Assembly: GCA_949775045.1 (NCBI GenBank)
Contig: OX459095.1
Span: 37,198,809 to 37,262,808 of the forward strand
Direction: 5' to 3'
Length of the DNA stretch: 64,000 nt
DNA from: Metridium senile
Taxonomy: Eukaryota; Cnidaria; Anthozoa; Actiniaria; Metridiidae
The translations under genes were made by a program, and so were the position numbers. Positions 1-11,300 of this stretch are shown piece by piece. Below the pieces are notes generated by a model. The model worked only from the letters and a program-made list of their open reading frames with translations. It was not told where the DNA came from and searched no databases. How positions within the stretch are numbered: the stretch's first letter is position 1; each line of letters starts with the position of its first letter.

Positions 1-44
1 TGAAACAACTTGTGCTTTGTTTCTAAATAGTGGTGTTGCTTTAG

Positions 45-356
45 TAGAGTGATTTCACATAACACATTTTTGTATGCTAATGAGTTAAATAATATGTTTA
101 CGAGCTTCGCACGGGTGAACACACATTTATCACAAATTGCTTGCATAAATATGGCAATCTCTTCAAAAATTAAGAAACAACATATCAGAACTGGCTGTTG
201 TAATAGAATCAATATTTAAATAGATTTTGCTCATTTATCAGATAGAACAAAAAAAATTATAGAGATATTTGTGAATGTGTATTCCCCAGCGCAAAGCTCA
301 TTAGCATATTATTTAACTCATTAGCATACTAAAATGCGTTAAGTGAAATCACTCTA
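45..356. mobile_element. MITE with long terminal inverted repeats, TA-flanked
   Basis: The left end (from TAGAGTGATTTCAC) is matched in inverse by the right end (GTGAAATCACTCTA). The arms align over about 50 bp with few differences, and weaker similarity extends to about 80 bp. TA at both outer edges fits a Tc1/mariner-type target duplication. There is no coding potential inside. It is a non-autonomous element; the superfamily is inferred from the TA only. Confidence 0.75.
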
Positions 357-373
357 ATGAACCTGCTATGATG

Positions 374-470
374 TAGCCTGATTTTCAGAGCAGGCCTGGG
401 GTCCTACACTATCACAGTTTGGGGAGAAAGTGATAGCGTAGGACCCAGGCCTGCTCTGAAAATCAGGCTA
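374..470. repeat. Near-perfect hairpin, about 42-bp arms
   Basis: The arm starting TAGCCTGATTTTCAGAGCAG is mirrored by an inverse copy ending at 470, separated by a 14-nt loop (416-429). One base is missing and one is mismatched in the right arm. It lies directly after the preceding MITE. It may be a very short foldback element; no gene is associated. From 471 to about 1660 I see only AT-rich unique sequence. Confidence 0.8.
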
Positions 471-1667
471 GGTATGATTTTAAATGTTACAAGTTCATAT
501 GAATTATTAAAAACGTTACAAAATAATGAACTGCTTTGATTTTGTCTTTAATTGTACTGTTCAATTATTTTTTAATCTGCCATGGATGAAATGCAATAAG
601 GAAATAAATAGCTGGTTTGTTTAATGTCTGCCAAAAATGTCTGCAAAATCAATATAAGGCTAAGAAGCAAACTCCAACAGCAAGTGAGGTGTTATATGGC
701 CTTATGTTATAACTCTCTGATAAACCCCATTCAAGTTCCAGAAACCAGACCAAAACAAAACATTTTCTCATGCAGAGATATTTACTTATTTATTTATTTT
801 ATTCTTACACTAACTGATATATTTTTATGCAAAATGTACATAACTATAATTTATATTATATAAATATAAATTGAATTAAAATATATAAATTTTTTGAACA
901 TCTATTTTTAAACTTTTTATGCAGAAACTTGAATTTTAAAGCGTTGTTGAACTTCACAGGATATTGACGCTATATAAAATATTGTTATTATTATTTTCTC
1001 AATTTGTTGGTTGTGATTGGTTTTAATACACTGCATTTGAACTTTTTAGTAAGTTATGCAAAACAGATGGCAAAAGGATAGCCAACTAAAGGAAACCCAG
1101 ATAAGCAGTGTTTTTTGTTGAATGAAAACAGCTGTTGACTGCAAGATAATCCATATTAGATTTTCATTGATGCGTAGGAGGAAATATTTGTAATATTTTT
1201 TAATTGACTACATGTAGACCTTGCTGCAGTTTTTGCACAAGCTGGATAATCAACAGAAAGTTTAGATGGAAAGTTTTTATTCATATTTTTAAATAATTTA
1301 TTTAAAAGAAGCAAAACCAAAGACTATACAGCAAGTTTTTTAAAGTGCATCTCACCCCTAATACAATATGACGTCACAGTCATTAACATATTGGAAGTAT
1401 AAACCCTTACAACTTTAAGAAGTATCACTCAAAATTATCAAGAAATATTTCCCTTTTCAACTATTCACTTCATGTAGAAACGATACAGAAAGTATTGCAT
1501 TAGTGGTGAGATGCACTTTAATACAATTAAAGTATGATTTGTTTTCATATTCACCATAATGCAAACTTTGCTCAACTTGGTGTTTGTTTAAGCTTTTGTC
1601 GGTTGGAAGAAATTTTTTAAAAACTGGGAGCTTTCAATGTTAAGTTTATCTATATAATGATGGGTCT

Positions 1668-1880
1668 TACTCTATTTCCAGTTGCTTTGGTACTATTTCC
1701 AATTGCTTTTGGTCTATTTGCAGTTGCTTTGGTACTATTTGCAGTTGCTTTGGTACTATTTGCAGTTGCTTTGGTACTATTTGCAGTTGCTTTGGTACTA
1801 TTTGCAGTTGCTTTGGCACTATTTGCAGTTGCTTTGGGTCTATATTTGCAGTTGCTTTGGTACTATTTGCAGTTGCTTTA
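1668..1880. repeat. 21-bp minisatellite, about 10 copies
   Basis: Tandem copies of a 21-bp unit built around GCAGTTGCTTTGGTACTATTT, with small variants at both ends. 21 is a multiple of 3, so all frames stay open and give spurious repetitive ORFs on both strands. It sits about 640 bp beyond the MRM3 stop codon. I assign no function. Confidence 0.9.
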
Positions 1881-2519
1881 ATTGTCACAGCATGCCTTTA
1901 GGACTGAACAAAGGCAGCTAAAGGCACTAAAACCATTCTATTGCTCAAATATAAATAACAGCGTAATTGGTGCATTTTTATGCTAGTGCTAAGATTGATT
2001 TCCATATTGTTCATTTTTATTCAAAGATTTCTCCCAAATAATCAATGAAGATTGGATGTCGCTAAACAAGCAGGCTGCGCCTCTGACTGGAACTAATTGT
2101 TTGGACTTGAAATCCCATCCAGTCCTCATTGTCGGACTTTAAACATTACTTCTTAAATGCACAGATCCACAGCTTTCAAATTTTTGCACAGTTGCTAAAC
2201 AATGATTTCAAAGAAAAATTTCAAAGAAAATTTCTTTATAATTTTAAAGATTTCTAATTTTGTATACTTCTGGGCAAACTACTACAGCATTATGTAAGTT
2301 GTTTTAATCAAATGGCCATGTTCATGTTCGTCACTATGGTAACCTCAATGCAAACAACAGACACGCCATTAAAAACTTCAAATCATGTTTATCAATTGTG
2401 AAAGCTTTTGAAAGTTGTGGGGCCATTTTAGGTTGACTGGTAGAAGACTAGAAAAAACAACAGGAAGCCTCCTTAAGATAACAAACAAAAAATCTGTAAT
2501 AAATGTGTATTTAATGTTT

Positions 2520-5500
2520 TCAAGAGCCAAATTGTTGTCTATAGGCTTCATAGATGATAACAGTAGCTGACACTGCAGCACTTAAACTATCAACACCAGG
2601 AACCATTGGAATTCTTATACTTTGAGCTTTACATTGTTGAACGAGTTGTCTAGCCTGTTGACTTAGACCTGTGGTTTCTCCACCAACAACAAGTACATTA
2701 TGGCTGTGAGACCAGTCTACTTCATAGTGACATTTGCTTTGTTGTCCATCACCTTTGAAAAGAAAAAAATAATGAAAGATCAAATAACAACCTCCCATCA
2801 TGATCATGGAATTGCCCACATATGATTATGTGTATATTAGAGTGAATGCCATATATCAGTGAATCAATACTAACAATGTATTGTCTCAGTCTCCTCTGCT
2901 GTACTATTTAACAAAAGGTGCATTTACACAGGGATAGCCTCATGTCAGAGTAAATTGAAATGTGTTTTCTAATGTTTTAACAATACTTAAAATAAATAAT
3001 AAAATAACAAATAAATAACAAATAGATAACAAATAAATAAATAAAAAAATTAAAAAATAATAAAATAAATAAATAAATAAATGAACAAATAAATAAATAA
3101 ATAAATAATACCTAAAAGCAATAACATTTATTCATGCTTTGCTTGTAATTCTTTAAAATTTTGATAACAAATCGAAGTATAGCCTGTGTAGCTGTGTATT
3201 CCCTGCTGTTTGCATAGTTAAGGGAGAGAAAAGAAGGAACAATGTATTTCCTTTCCTCTTCCTGGCAACCTCACAGAACACATGCAATAGCCTGTGCAAA
3301 TGCACCTTTTGACAGGTCCTACATACCATACCTACATACCATGAAACTGGAGGCATGCACAATATAAGGGGGAGGGGAGGGGGAGGGGGAGGGCAGAGGG
3401 GGCTGTACTCTCTTTGCACAAGTGTTAGGTTTGATTGGCGATCAATTCACAAATGCCCCCCACCCCCAGTATTGTTTGCTTTAATTGTAATGTGTATTGT
3501 GTGGTTCATGTATCTGTGAATTCTTAGTTAGACAATAACTAAATTGCTGATAACGTAATGCTAGGTAATATAATAAAAATTGTAACACTGTAACAAAATG
3601 CACTGTCACTTAACTTTACTAAGTTTAGAACTTTAGGAATAATAGCAGGTCACCATATTTTTTTGATTTGGTCTGTAATTATTGTACCATTATAACAAAA
3701 GCTCTTTTATAAATAATAATGAAGGTATAAAATGTTATTTCAAAATACAACAATAATTATTTGTCATAATGATTGCTAATCTTACTGTGGGCCCTTCTAG
3801 TAAGTATTTTGAAAATGATAATATTTTTCTGTAATGACCAAGGCGCTTTGATTTAAAAACTGATATTGTTAAGTATAACTGTACTTAGTGATTCTTGGTT
3901 GATACATAAAAAATGTGTTATTAGGAGCCTGCAAATGATTGCTCTTGTTATTGTTATTGCAGGAACTATAGACATAGTACATGTAGGATTAATAATTGCC
4001 TAATTGTGCTATCACATTTTCACATATCTTATCCTATTTACCAGAAATATCCTGAGTAAACAAAAATAACAGTTAAAAACCCTAAGATTAAACTTTTGTA
4101 GAACTTTTCAAAAAGATTTTTTCCATACCTCCATAATCACTATCTGCAACAAAGAGCCTTGAATTGGATTCAATTTGTTTGAAAATATCTTCCCAAATTA
4201 ATGAGTAAAATATTGGAAGATGGAAGTGACCCCCAGCAGCACATCGTAAAACTTTGGGATCCCATACATCTATTGAACCTTTGGTAGTCATTAATGATGC
4301 ACAGCCACTTGCAGCACAAACACGAATCAGGGTTCCTTAAAAACAAAAACAATAGTTGATATAGGTTTTGAACTAATAAAATCAAGCAATTTTTATGCAT
4401 TTATTCATTTGTGTGATTAGATCTACAAAGCTTGTTGCTACTTACAATCATGTTAACAATGACAAAGATATAGTATATAATTATCAATGGAAACTAGCGA
4501 GTAAACTATAAATATAGACTGCGTTGGTGTTTGATATAAATGTAAAGTAATAAATGTTGACTTAACTTTACTGACGTAATGAAGCAGGAAAAGTGATGAG
4601 CCAATCAAAAAGCGATATAAAATGTAGGAAGAGTTACAGAACAATGGATTATAGTCAAACAAGCTCACGCGTTGACCCCTAGAGTCAATTCATGATTTGA
4701 ATGTTTGATTGTAGATTTAATTATTCAGTTGAATTTTGCATCATCGAAAACAAAGATTGCAAAAATCACATCAAATTTAAATTCAATATTCAAATTTTGA
4801 TTGGTTAATGATTAACATGGACCAAGAAAGCTTGGGGGCTAGGAACCTTTTCCGTGTTTATGTGCCAGAAAGGCATTTATCGAATACAATGTACTATTCA
4901 ACAATATATCATTTAACTAAGCAACAGTTGTTTATTTAACAAAGATATTTCTTTCTTTCAATCAAAAGTATCTAACTGGGAGTCTAGAAGACACTTGAAG
5001 AAAATACAAGGAGTTTACTAACGATAACATTTGTCAAGTGAATGAAATTGAAGCTCGAAAACTCCAGCATTCATGGTCATGAAATTTGAGAGAGACTTCT
5101 TTTCCAAGGTTTTTACACACCTTTGTTTTATCTGATTTATTTTATCAAATCACAAGTTGAATTTCGACTGATTCTTTGTTTGAGTATTGCAATATTTGGT
5201 TTATCGGATTCGCACAAATAATACGAAAAAACGACTAATGATTTGATTAATCGACTCTAGGGGTCAATGCACGAGCTTGTTTGACAGTAATTGAAAGCAT
5301 CATAACAAGTGAAGTGAGTCAGACATTCAACATTTATTATATCTAAAATGAACTGAAAAACAGAAGAAACAAAATGATGTCATCACATTTTCACTAGCTA
5401 CATATTACATGGAAAATATGTGACTTGTATCTAGATGTAATTTTGAATGAAATTCACAAAAAACATTCAGGAATGTCTGTAAGTATAATAACATGTAATA

Positions 5501-7743
5501 TAATGTATAGAGCGCAAACACTTAATCTGTGAAATAAAATCTATTTTTTACTGTCTAATAGTTCTTATTTAGTGACTATTAGTGATTATTTTAGACAAGT
5601 AAAGCTGTAATGAAGTATTGTCTCCTTTTTATTTGCCTTTTCTTAGACTTATTCAGGTTGAGTGATAGCCACTAAATAAGAACTATTTGGTAGTAACAAC
5701 TTTGATTTTATTTCACAGATTAAGTGTTTGCTCTCTAATACCTCAACAAAACTAATGTTACCTAAGTTTGCTGGGTCCTTTAATCCATCACATATAACAG
5801 TCAAACGAAGAGGTTTGTAATTGACTTGACTCAGCAGCTTTCTTGCTTCTCCCTGCATTGGTCTTTCAAACACCCCAACCACACCAGGAGCTGTGACGTT
5901 ACAGGATAATCTCTTCATGCAATGTGAATCAATAACTACAACATGGTCATTGTTTACTGTATCTACAGGAAACCTCTCCAACATGGTTTTCTCTGATATA
6001 AAGATATTAACTGGTTTGATGTTGGCTGATAGTGCATCTCTGACAAGTCTCCATCCTTCAAGTAAAATAAGATTATATTTCTCTCTGTACTTTCGTTGTT
6101 TCAAAGAAGCAGCAATCCTGAAAAAAAAATGTCTATAGTAAGGTGCTAATTCTCTAAGTTACATATGCTTTTGAGATGTAAAGCCCCTTGCTTGGCTTCA
6201 CTGTACTAAACCCCATGGTACCATTACAGCAAAGTTTGGTAATTTGAATTCAAAGGCCCAGTTTGGACCATTACACTTTGCACGCCACAATAAATTAGAT
6301 TTATAAGTGTTAACAGTATTTTTAAAATGCCTCATGTTTACTGTTTCGTAGACAGCTAACAAGAAATCATTATTATTTTATACTTTATGTCCGGAAGTAG
6401 ACAATTTCAATAGAAAGATCAACAGTGTAAAATGGAAAAATAACTGAATTCTTTTGATTTCTGTAAAATAGTCAACTGCCAGACATGAAGTATTTAGGAC
6501 TTTGTTGTGAACTGTTGGAACTGCAATTGTAAGTTCAAATAAATAATTACCTAAATTTATGGCACTCATCAATTAGTACTTTTAAGATGTTTAACTGTAA
6601 AAACAAGCTTTATTTTTCAATAAAGCTTGTTTTTACAGTTAAACTTCTTAAAAGTACTTATTGATGTACTTATTATCCTATATACATGTCATTTCCAGTC
6701 TAAAAGATTCAAATGGATTTATAGTCATAGAGTTTAATTCAGTGACAGAAACAACATACCGGTAATTATTTGACCTTATTACAAACGAACGTCAGGCTGC
6801 CAGTCTTGAAAACACTTTGCATTATTGGTTTCAAAAACAAGAATTTGATGATTTGATTTCAAAAGTGTTCAATAACTTTTACAATACAGCTTTGTAGTTA
6901 TAAGAAACTACTTCTTTATATGACAACTAAAGATTTCACACACTTGATAACAACAGATGCCTTGTTCTTGTGCAAAGCAAAAAAATAGCAAAGAAGCACA
7001 AAGTGTAATGGTCAAAACTAGTCCTTTAAGTATATTTTCTTTTGGGCATATAGTTTGATGAGAAATAGAATGGATAAAGACCGAAATATACAAATTACAA
7101 AAATGACAACTGGTCTTCTCGTAATTCTATTTCTTATAGTCCTTTAAGGTTTGCTTAAAAATTCACACAAACATTGAAGTACTTTTGTATATGTTTGAAG
7201 AAGTAAGCAATGGCTTTTTCCCCTTGTATGACACATCAGAAATAATAAAACACAGTGGTTATTCCTACATCACCTGTATGCAGGCTTGTATTTTCTATTT
7301 GTACCAAAGTCTGATCATGGTAGAAATTTGTAATGCAAAATACTTTCATTGTTTAATATTATACAGAAAACTAAATATATTATATGTATAGTTGTGCTCA
7401 TTGGGAGACGATTTTATAAAACTTAAAAAAATGTGGTTCGATCTGCAAGCGAGGTTTAGGGTTTGGGATGGGGTAGGAAATATAGCGGTTCGAACATCAG
7501 CATCATCATATAAAAGCCTTGTTAATTAGGTTGAGGAGCAGTGTTGTGTCTACGGTTCGTCAAATAAAATAATCTCAAACTTTTGACTCCCGCGTACCAA
7601 ATAGAAAATACAAGTCAGCGTAGCCACTGCTAATATAAGTAATGTCATTATTGGTTAGCTTATAAGACATAAACAAGGATACCAAACAAAGAGTGAGCTT
7701 ACCTGAGAAATTGTCGCACTCCTTTTTCAGAGTAAACTTGCAT
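2520..7743 (-). CDS. MRM3: MRM3-like mitochondrial rRNA 2'-O-methyltransferase (SpoU family)
   Basis: Four coding exons on the minus strand: 7743-7703, 6117-5762, 4335-4129 and 2752-2520. Phases join to one 278-residue frame, and all junctions are GT-AG. The fold is SpoU/TrmH (SPOUT): a substrate-binding segment (ILLEGWRLVRDAL, about residues 31-43), motif 1 (KDPANLGTLIR, about 127-137), motif 2 (VVGGETTGLS, 223-232) and motif 3 (IPMVPGVDSLSAA, 249-261). The stretch DVWDPKVLRCAAGGHFHLPI is characteristic of MRM3/RNMTL1, which methylates a guanosine of the mitochondrial large rRNA. The protein is shorter than vertebrate MRM3 (about 420 aa); the missing part is mainly N-terminal, so the true start or a presequence exon could lie upstream. 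Motif 3 has Ser259 where the family usually has Asn (SLN). The gene is divergent to DEPDC5. Family assignment is firm; the 5' end is not. Confidence 0.85.
2899..3331. mobile_element. Degraded MITE, related to 10472-10652
   Basis: The left end (TGTACTATTTAACAAAAGG) and the right end (around AATGCACCTTTTGACA) are inverse copies of one another. Both match the better preserved element in DEPDC5 intron 2. It lies in MRM3 intron 3. Simple AAAT-type repeats (about 3000-3109) and a G-rich run (3367-3401) lie inside, which explains its longer size. Confidence 0.5.
3000..3109. repeat. (AAAT)n-type simple repeat
   Basis: Imperfect AAATA/AATA runs within MRM3 intron 3. From 3432 to 4128 the intron shows nothing else I recognise. 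Confidence 0.8.
4654..5284. mobile_element. MITE, about 630 bp, in MRM3 intron 2
   Basis: The left end (GTCAAACAAGCTC, then TTGACCCCTAGAGTC) is the inverse of the right end (GACTCTAGGGGTCAA, then GAGCTTGTTTGAC). A truncated relative with the same left 120 bp lies at about 47190-47330, so this is a dispersed family. There is no ORF. Confidence 0.75.
5509..5734. mobile_element. MITE copy 1 of a two-copy family
   Basis: The terminal inverted repeat begins AGAGCGCAAAYACTTAATCT. A close relative lies at 32089-32311 in DEPDC5 intron 21, with the same internal sequence (TAGTTCTTATTTAGTGACTA). This copy is in MRM3 intron 2, ending only 27 bp past the 5' splice site of exon 2 (5762). Confidence 0.8.
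6573..6657. repeat. Near-perfect palindrome in MRM3 intron 1
   Basis: About 38-bp arms (core TTAACTGTAAAAACAAGCTT) around a short T-rich centre. It is a strong potential hairpin in either strand. No flanking duplication is obvious. The rest of intron 1 (6118-7702) shows no feature I can name. Confidence 0.75.
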
Positions 7744-8360
7744 GCTTAAAGTGTCAAAATGTTTGCTAAGAATATTAAACTAATTCCAGCTAGACTATTC
7801 CGACTATTGTTTTGCATGTCCACCATGCATGTGTTGTGGTTTAAAGCAAACCAACCACTGCATTTTTGCACTCGCTTTAGAGTTAATATGAAAATACGTT
7901 TTTCAAGACAAGGCTTTTACACAGGTAAGACAGTCAAAAAGCAAAAACAAAGTCAAGTCAGCCTTTCAGTATGTTGTATGTTACGTCCGCCATCTTGAAT
8001 CGCCACTCACTCCAGTCTCTCTCGTGCATCAGTGGTGGTCCCTTCCCGGGTCTTTTCCGGTACAAAATACACTCCCTGGTACCCCTGGGTACAATATAAT
8101 CACAGGTAATATGATGAATACCTTATTGATCACAGGTATTGAAAAATGGATAAAATTTCGAATTAAGTAAATAAACATTGCATTGAAAAACTTTTGATTT
8201 ATGATACATCAACACATTAATGATGTTCTACACTTTTGGGGGTATAGGGCGTCGAAACTTTTGCACATGCCAGGTCACTAAGCTTGGTATATGTTTGTTT
8301 TAGTTCGTTCCTTCTACATCGATAAAAATATGCTATGGTTGGAGGTTCCTTTCTTCTGCA
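7744..8360. promoter_or_regulatory. Bidirectional promoter region between MRM3 and DEPDC5
   Basis: 617 bp separate the two start codons of head-to-head genes. No TATA box is evident near either start. On the minus strand, about 7986-7998, there is AAGATGGCGGAC, matching the YY1-type AAGATGGCGGC motif found at many TATA-less animal promoters. The centre (8030-8060) is locally GC-rich (CCCTTCCCGGGTC). Transcription start sites cannot be placed from sequence alone. Confidence 0.5.
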
Positions 8361-8364
8361 ATGA
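8335..8364 (+). promoter_or_regulatory. Possible uORF whose stop overlaps the DEPDC5 start
   Basis: An AUG at 8335 opens a 9-codon reading frame whose TGA (8362-8364) overlaps the DEPDC5 ATG (8361-8363) as ATGA. Another AUG at 8330, in a different frame, runs across the DEPDC5 start to a stop near 8404. Both matter only if the mRNA 5' end lies upstream of 8330. Confidence 0.35.
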
Positions 8365-11300
8365 AGCTATTCAAGTTATGGGTCCACCAACACACTTTCA
8401 GTGAAGACGAGTTGATTGTTAACACCAAAGAATTTCCTGATTGTCACGTTGGCGATGTTCTGGAAATATACCATCCCGATGAACAGTCAAGGTCAAAACG
8501 TTTGCTACTTCAGATCAAGTCGATCAGAAGTGATTTCCAGCAGAAAGACACAATTAGCATAGAACAATCCATTGCTAATTGCTTCCAGCTTCGTACTTAT
8601 TCAGATGTCATTGTGCATAAGGTACTGTTTAAAGTTACTACAATAAGTGCCCTGTTCCAGCTATTGTAGCTCAATAAGCAATAGGTACCACTCGTAGAAA
8701 TGTTTCATAGTGCTTTTTTATTATGTTTGAAAGATCCCCAATATTTATAAATCAACATCACTTTTAGTCTCCCTGGTTGAGCATCTTCGTAAGATCATCC
8801 AAAATCTTACTAAAACCTTGGCAAGTAGATTCCTTGGAAGGATCTTGGGAAGATCTTCATTAAATCTTGACAAAAACTTGTAAGTTCATGCAAGTTCTTG
8901 CAGATTGAAGCTTACATGCAAAGATCTTGTAAGATCATGCCTGGATCTTTCGTCCACCAGACAAAGGGAATTCTGATTGACTGAATTGCTGTCAATTAAA
9001 ACGAGACGTCATCTCAACAGTCATTTCTAAGTGTGTCAAAATCCAGAATCATATCTAGCGCGTTTGTACTCACTTTTATCGTTTTATGTGGTTTCCTTTC
9101 AAGTTCGATTTGGTACGATTAACATTTGGTAATTATTCTGAGTTACATACGACCAGTTCTTGGTAATCAATAGAATAATATCTTAACGGATTGATATTCA
9201 AGCTATTTGTTTACTAAAGGTCAACCATACTAAACCATTGACTTTTGAAAGTAAACGAGGGTAAAAAAAACCAATACATTTGCACACATGCATGAAGACG
9301 GTACTTTTGATCTCAAACGTCAAAGGATACACAACACAAAGAAGAGTAGAACAGAAGGAAATTTTGCATCACTTCTTCTCTGAGTGTTTATGACAATTTT
9401 GAGCGTTACGCTTGATTAAACATGTCGAGTTACATTCCTAGGGGCAGCTACTAGAAACATATCGTTTGCGGGCAGGCAGTCTTTTCCTTTTTTTCTCTCC
9501 TTTTTTCTTCTCTCCCTTTTTCTTCTCTCCCTTTTTCTTCTCTCCCTTTTTCTTCTCTCCCTTTTTCTTCTCTCCCTTTTTCTTCTCTCCCTTTTTCTTC
9601 TCTCCCTTTTTCTTCTCCCTTTTTCTTCTCTCCCTTTTTGTTCTCCCTTTTTCTTCTCTCCCTTTTTCTTCTCTCCCTTTTTCTTCTCTCCCTTTTTCTT
9701 CTCCCTTTTTCTTCTCCCTTTTTCTTCTCTCCCTTTTTCTTCTCTCCCTTTTTCTTCTCTCCCTTTTTCTTCTCTCCCTTTTTCTTCTCTCCCTTTTTCT
9801 TCTCTCCCTTTTTCTTCTCTCCCTTTTTCTTCTCTCCCTTTTTCTTCTCTCCCTTTTTCTTCTCTCCCTTTTTCTTCTCTCCCTTTTTCTTCTCTCCCTT
9901 TTTCTTCTCTCCCTTTTTCTTCTCTCCCTTTTTCTTCTCTCCCTTTTTCTTCTCTCCCTTTTCCTTCTCTCCCTAATCACGCAGACTGCTGGCAACGCAG
10001 GCTATCTAGAGTGTGGTTACAGTGTTTATTAATTTTGTCAATCATTGAACAATGTGAATCATCAAGCTTCAAAAAATGATACGAAGAATTGACCAGTTGA
10101 TTTCAACCAATCAGAAACAAAGAGATATTTTAAATGAATAATGATATATAGATAATGAAATATAGATATTGCTTTCCCATTTCAGGTGGACCATAAATCT
10201 GTGGAAGTTGATTTGGTTGAAGTTATTATCAAAGACCAGTACATTAGCAGGAATGATATGTGGAGACTATCCAAGGCTTTAGTAGGAAAATGTGCATATA
10301 TTTCCAAAAAGATATTATTCTGTGGTCTCAGAGGGCAAATCCATGAACTGTGGAAACAAGGAAAGCAAATGACTTGTGGTGTAATATCCAAAGAGACTAG
10401 GGTAAATTACTGATAATGTAATATACTCTACAAAATTACTCAATCGACCAGCATTATCTTATCTAACGATACTGTACTATTTGACAAAAGGTGCATTTGC
10501 ACAGGGTTAGCCTCCATCATATAGATTCAAATGTATTTTCTATTTGTCTTTTCTGTTGTTAACCAATAGCATTCTTTCGTGCTTTTCTTAGGATTTGTGA
10601 ATATGACAACAAATTGAGCCTATGCATGTGCGCCTTTTGTCAAATAGTGCAGCGTTGATAGATATTGAGATATTGATAGTTAAGAGTACAATTAAATGAT
10701 TATTTGTACTCTGCAGAGAAAAATTAAGTTACTCCCAGGTTGAACATCTTGTTAAGATCTGGTAAGCTCCTTCGCTGCTCCTGAACTCTGGAACTCACTG
10801 CCAATATCTATCAGAAAAATATCAAGTCTAGCTTCTTTCAAAACTGAACTAAAAACTCATCTTTTCAAATTAGCTTATTCTTTGTAATTACATTTTTTTG
10901 TTACTGTTGTTGTTGTTTGTAACAAACAATGTATATAGCGCTTAGAACAGATTTGTATTTGCCCTTTATAAATAATAATAATAATTATTATTATTAAGAT
11001 CATCCAAGTTTCTATAATTTGCTAAAAAAAATCCATTGATAGTAATTTTTTAATTTGAGGAGGTCTTTCAAATTCACAAGATTCTATTCATTTATGCAAA
11101 TTTCAAAACAAATCGGAAATCAAATACCTTTTACAAATGCTCTAATACCTTTTACATTCATTTGGCATCACAGATTACTCTCGTCTTCAGATCACTTTTT
11201 CACAACAACCTTGTCACAGGGCTCCCCAAATGGCCCTTTCAAGCTCAATATCTCCTGTAGGATTTATCCAATCAACCTCATACATATATCATTTGGTGTT

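Noticed and set aside
1657..1921. Repetitive open frames of 73-79 codons on both strands
   Set aside because: They come from a 21-bp minisatellite, with no independent coding evidence.
7759..7998. Plus-strand 79-codon frame beginning MFAKNIKLIPARLFRLLF, resembling a mitochondrial presequence
   Set aside because: It lies in the divergent promoter region, antisense to the MRM3 5' end, and has no downstream partner exon or similarity that I recognise.
9438..10032. Open frames of 185-188 codons (Arg/Glu/Lys-rich or Ser/Phe/Leu-rich)
   Set aside because: They come from the 15-bp repeat, whose period is a multiple of three. They lie in DEPDC5 intron 1.
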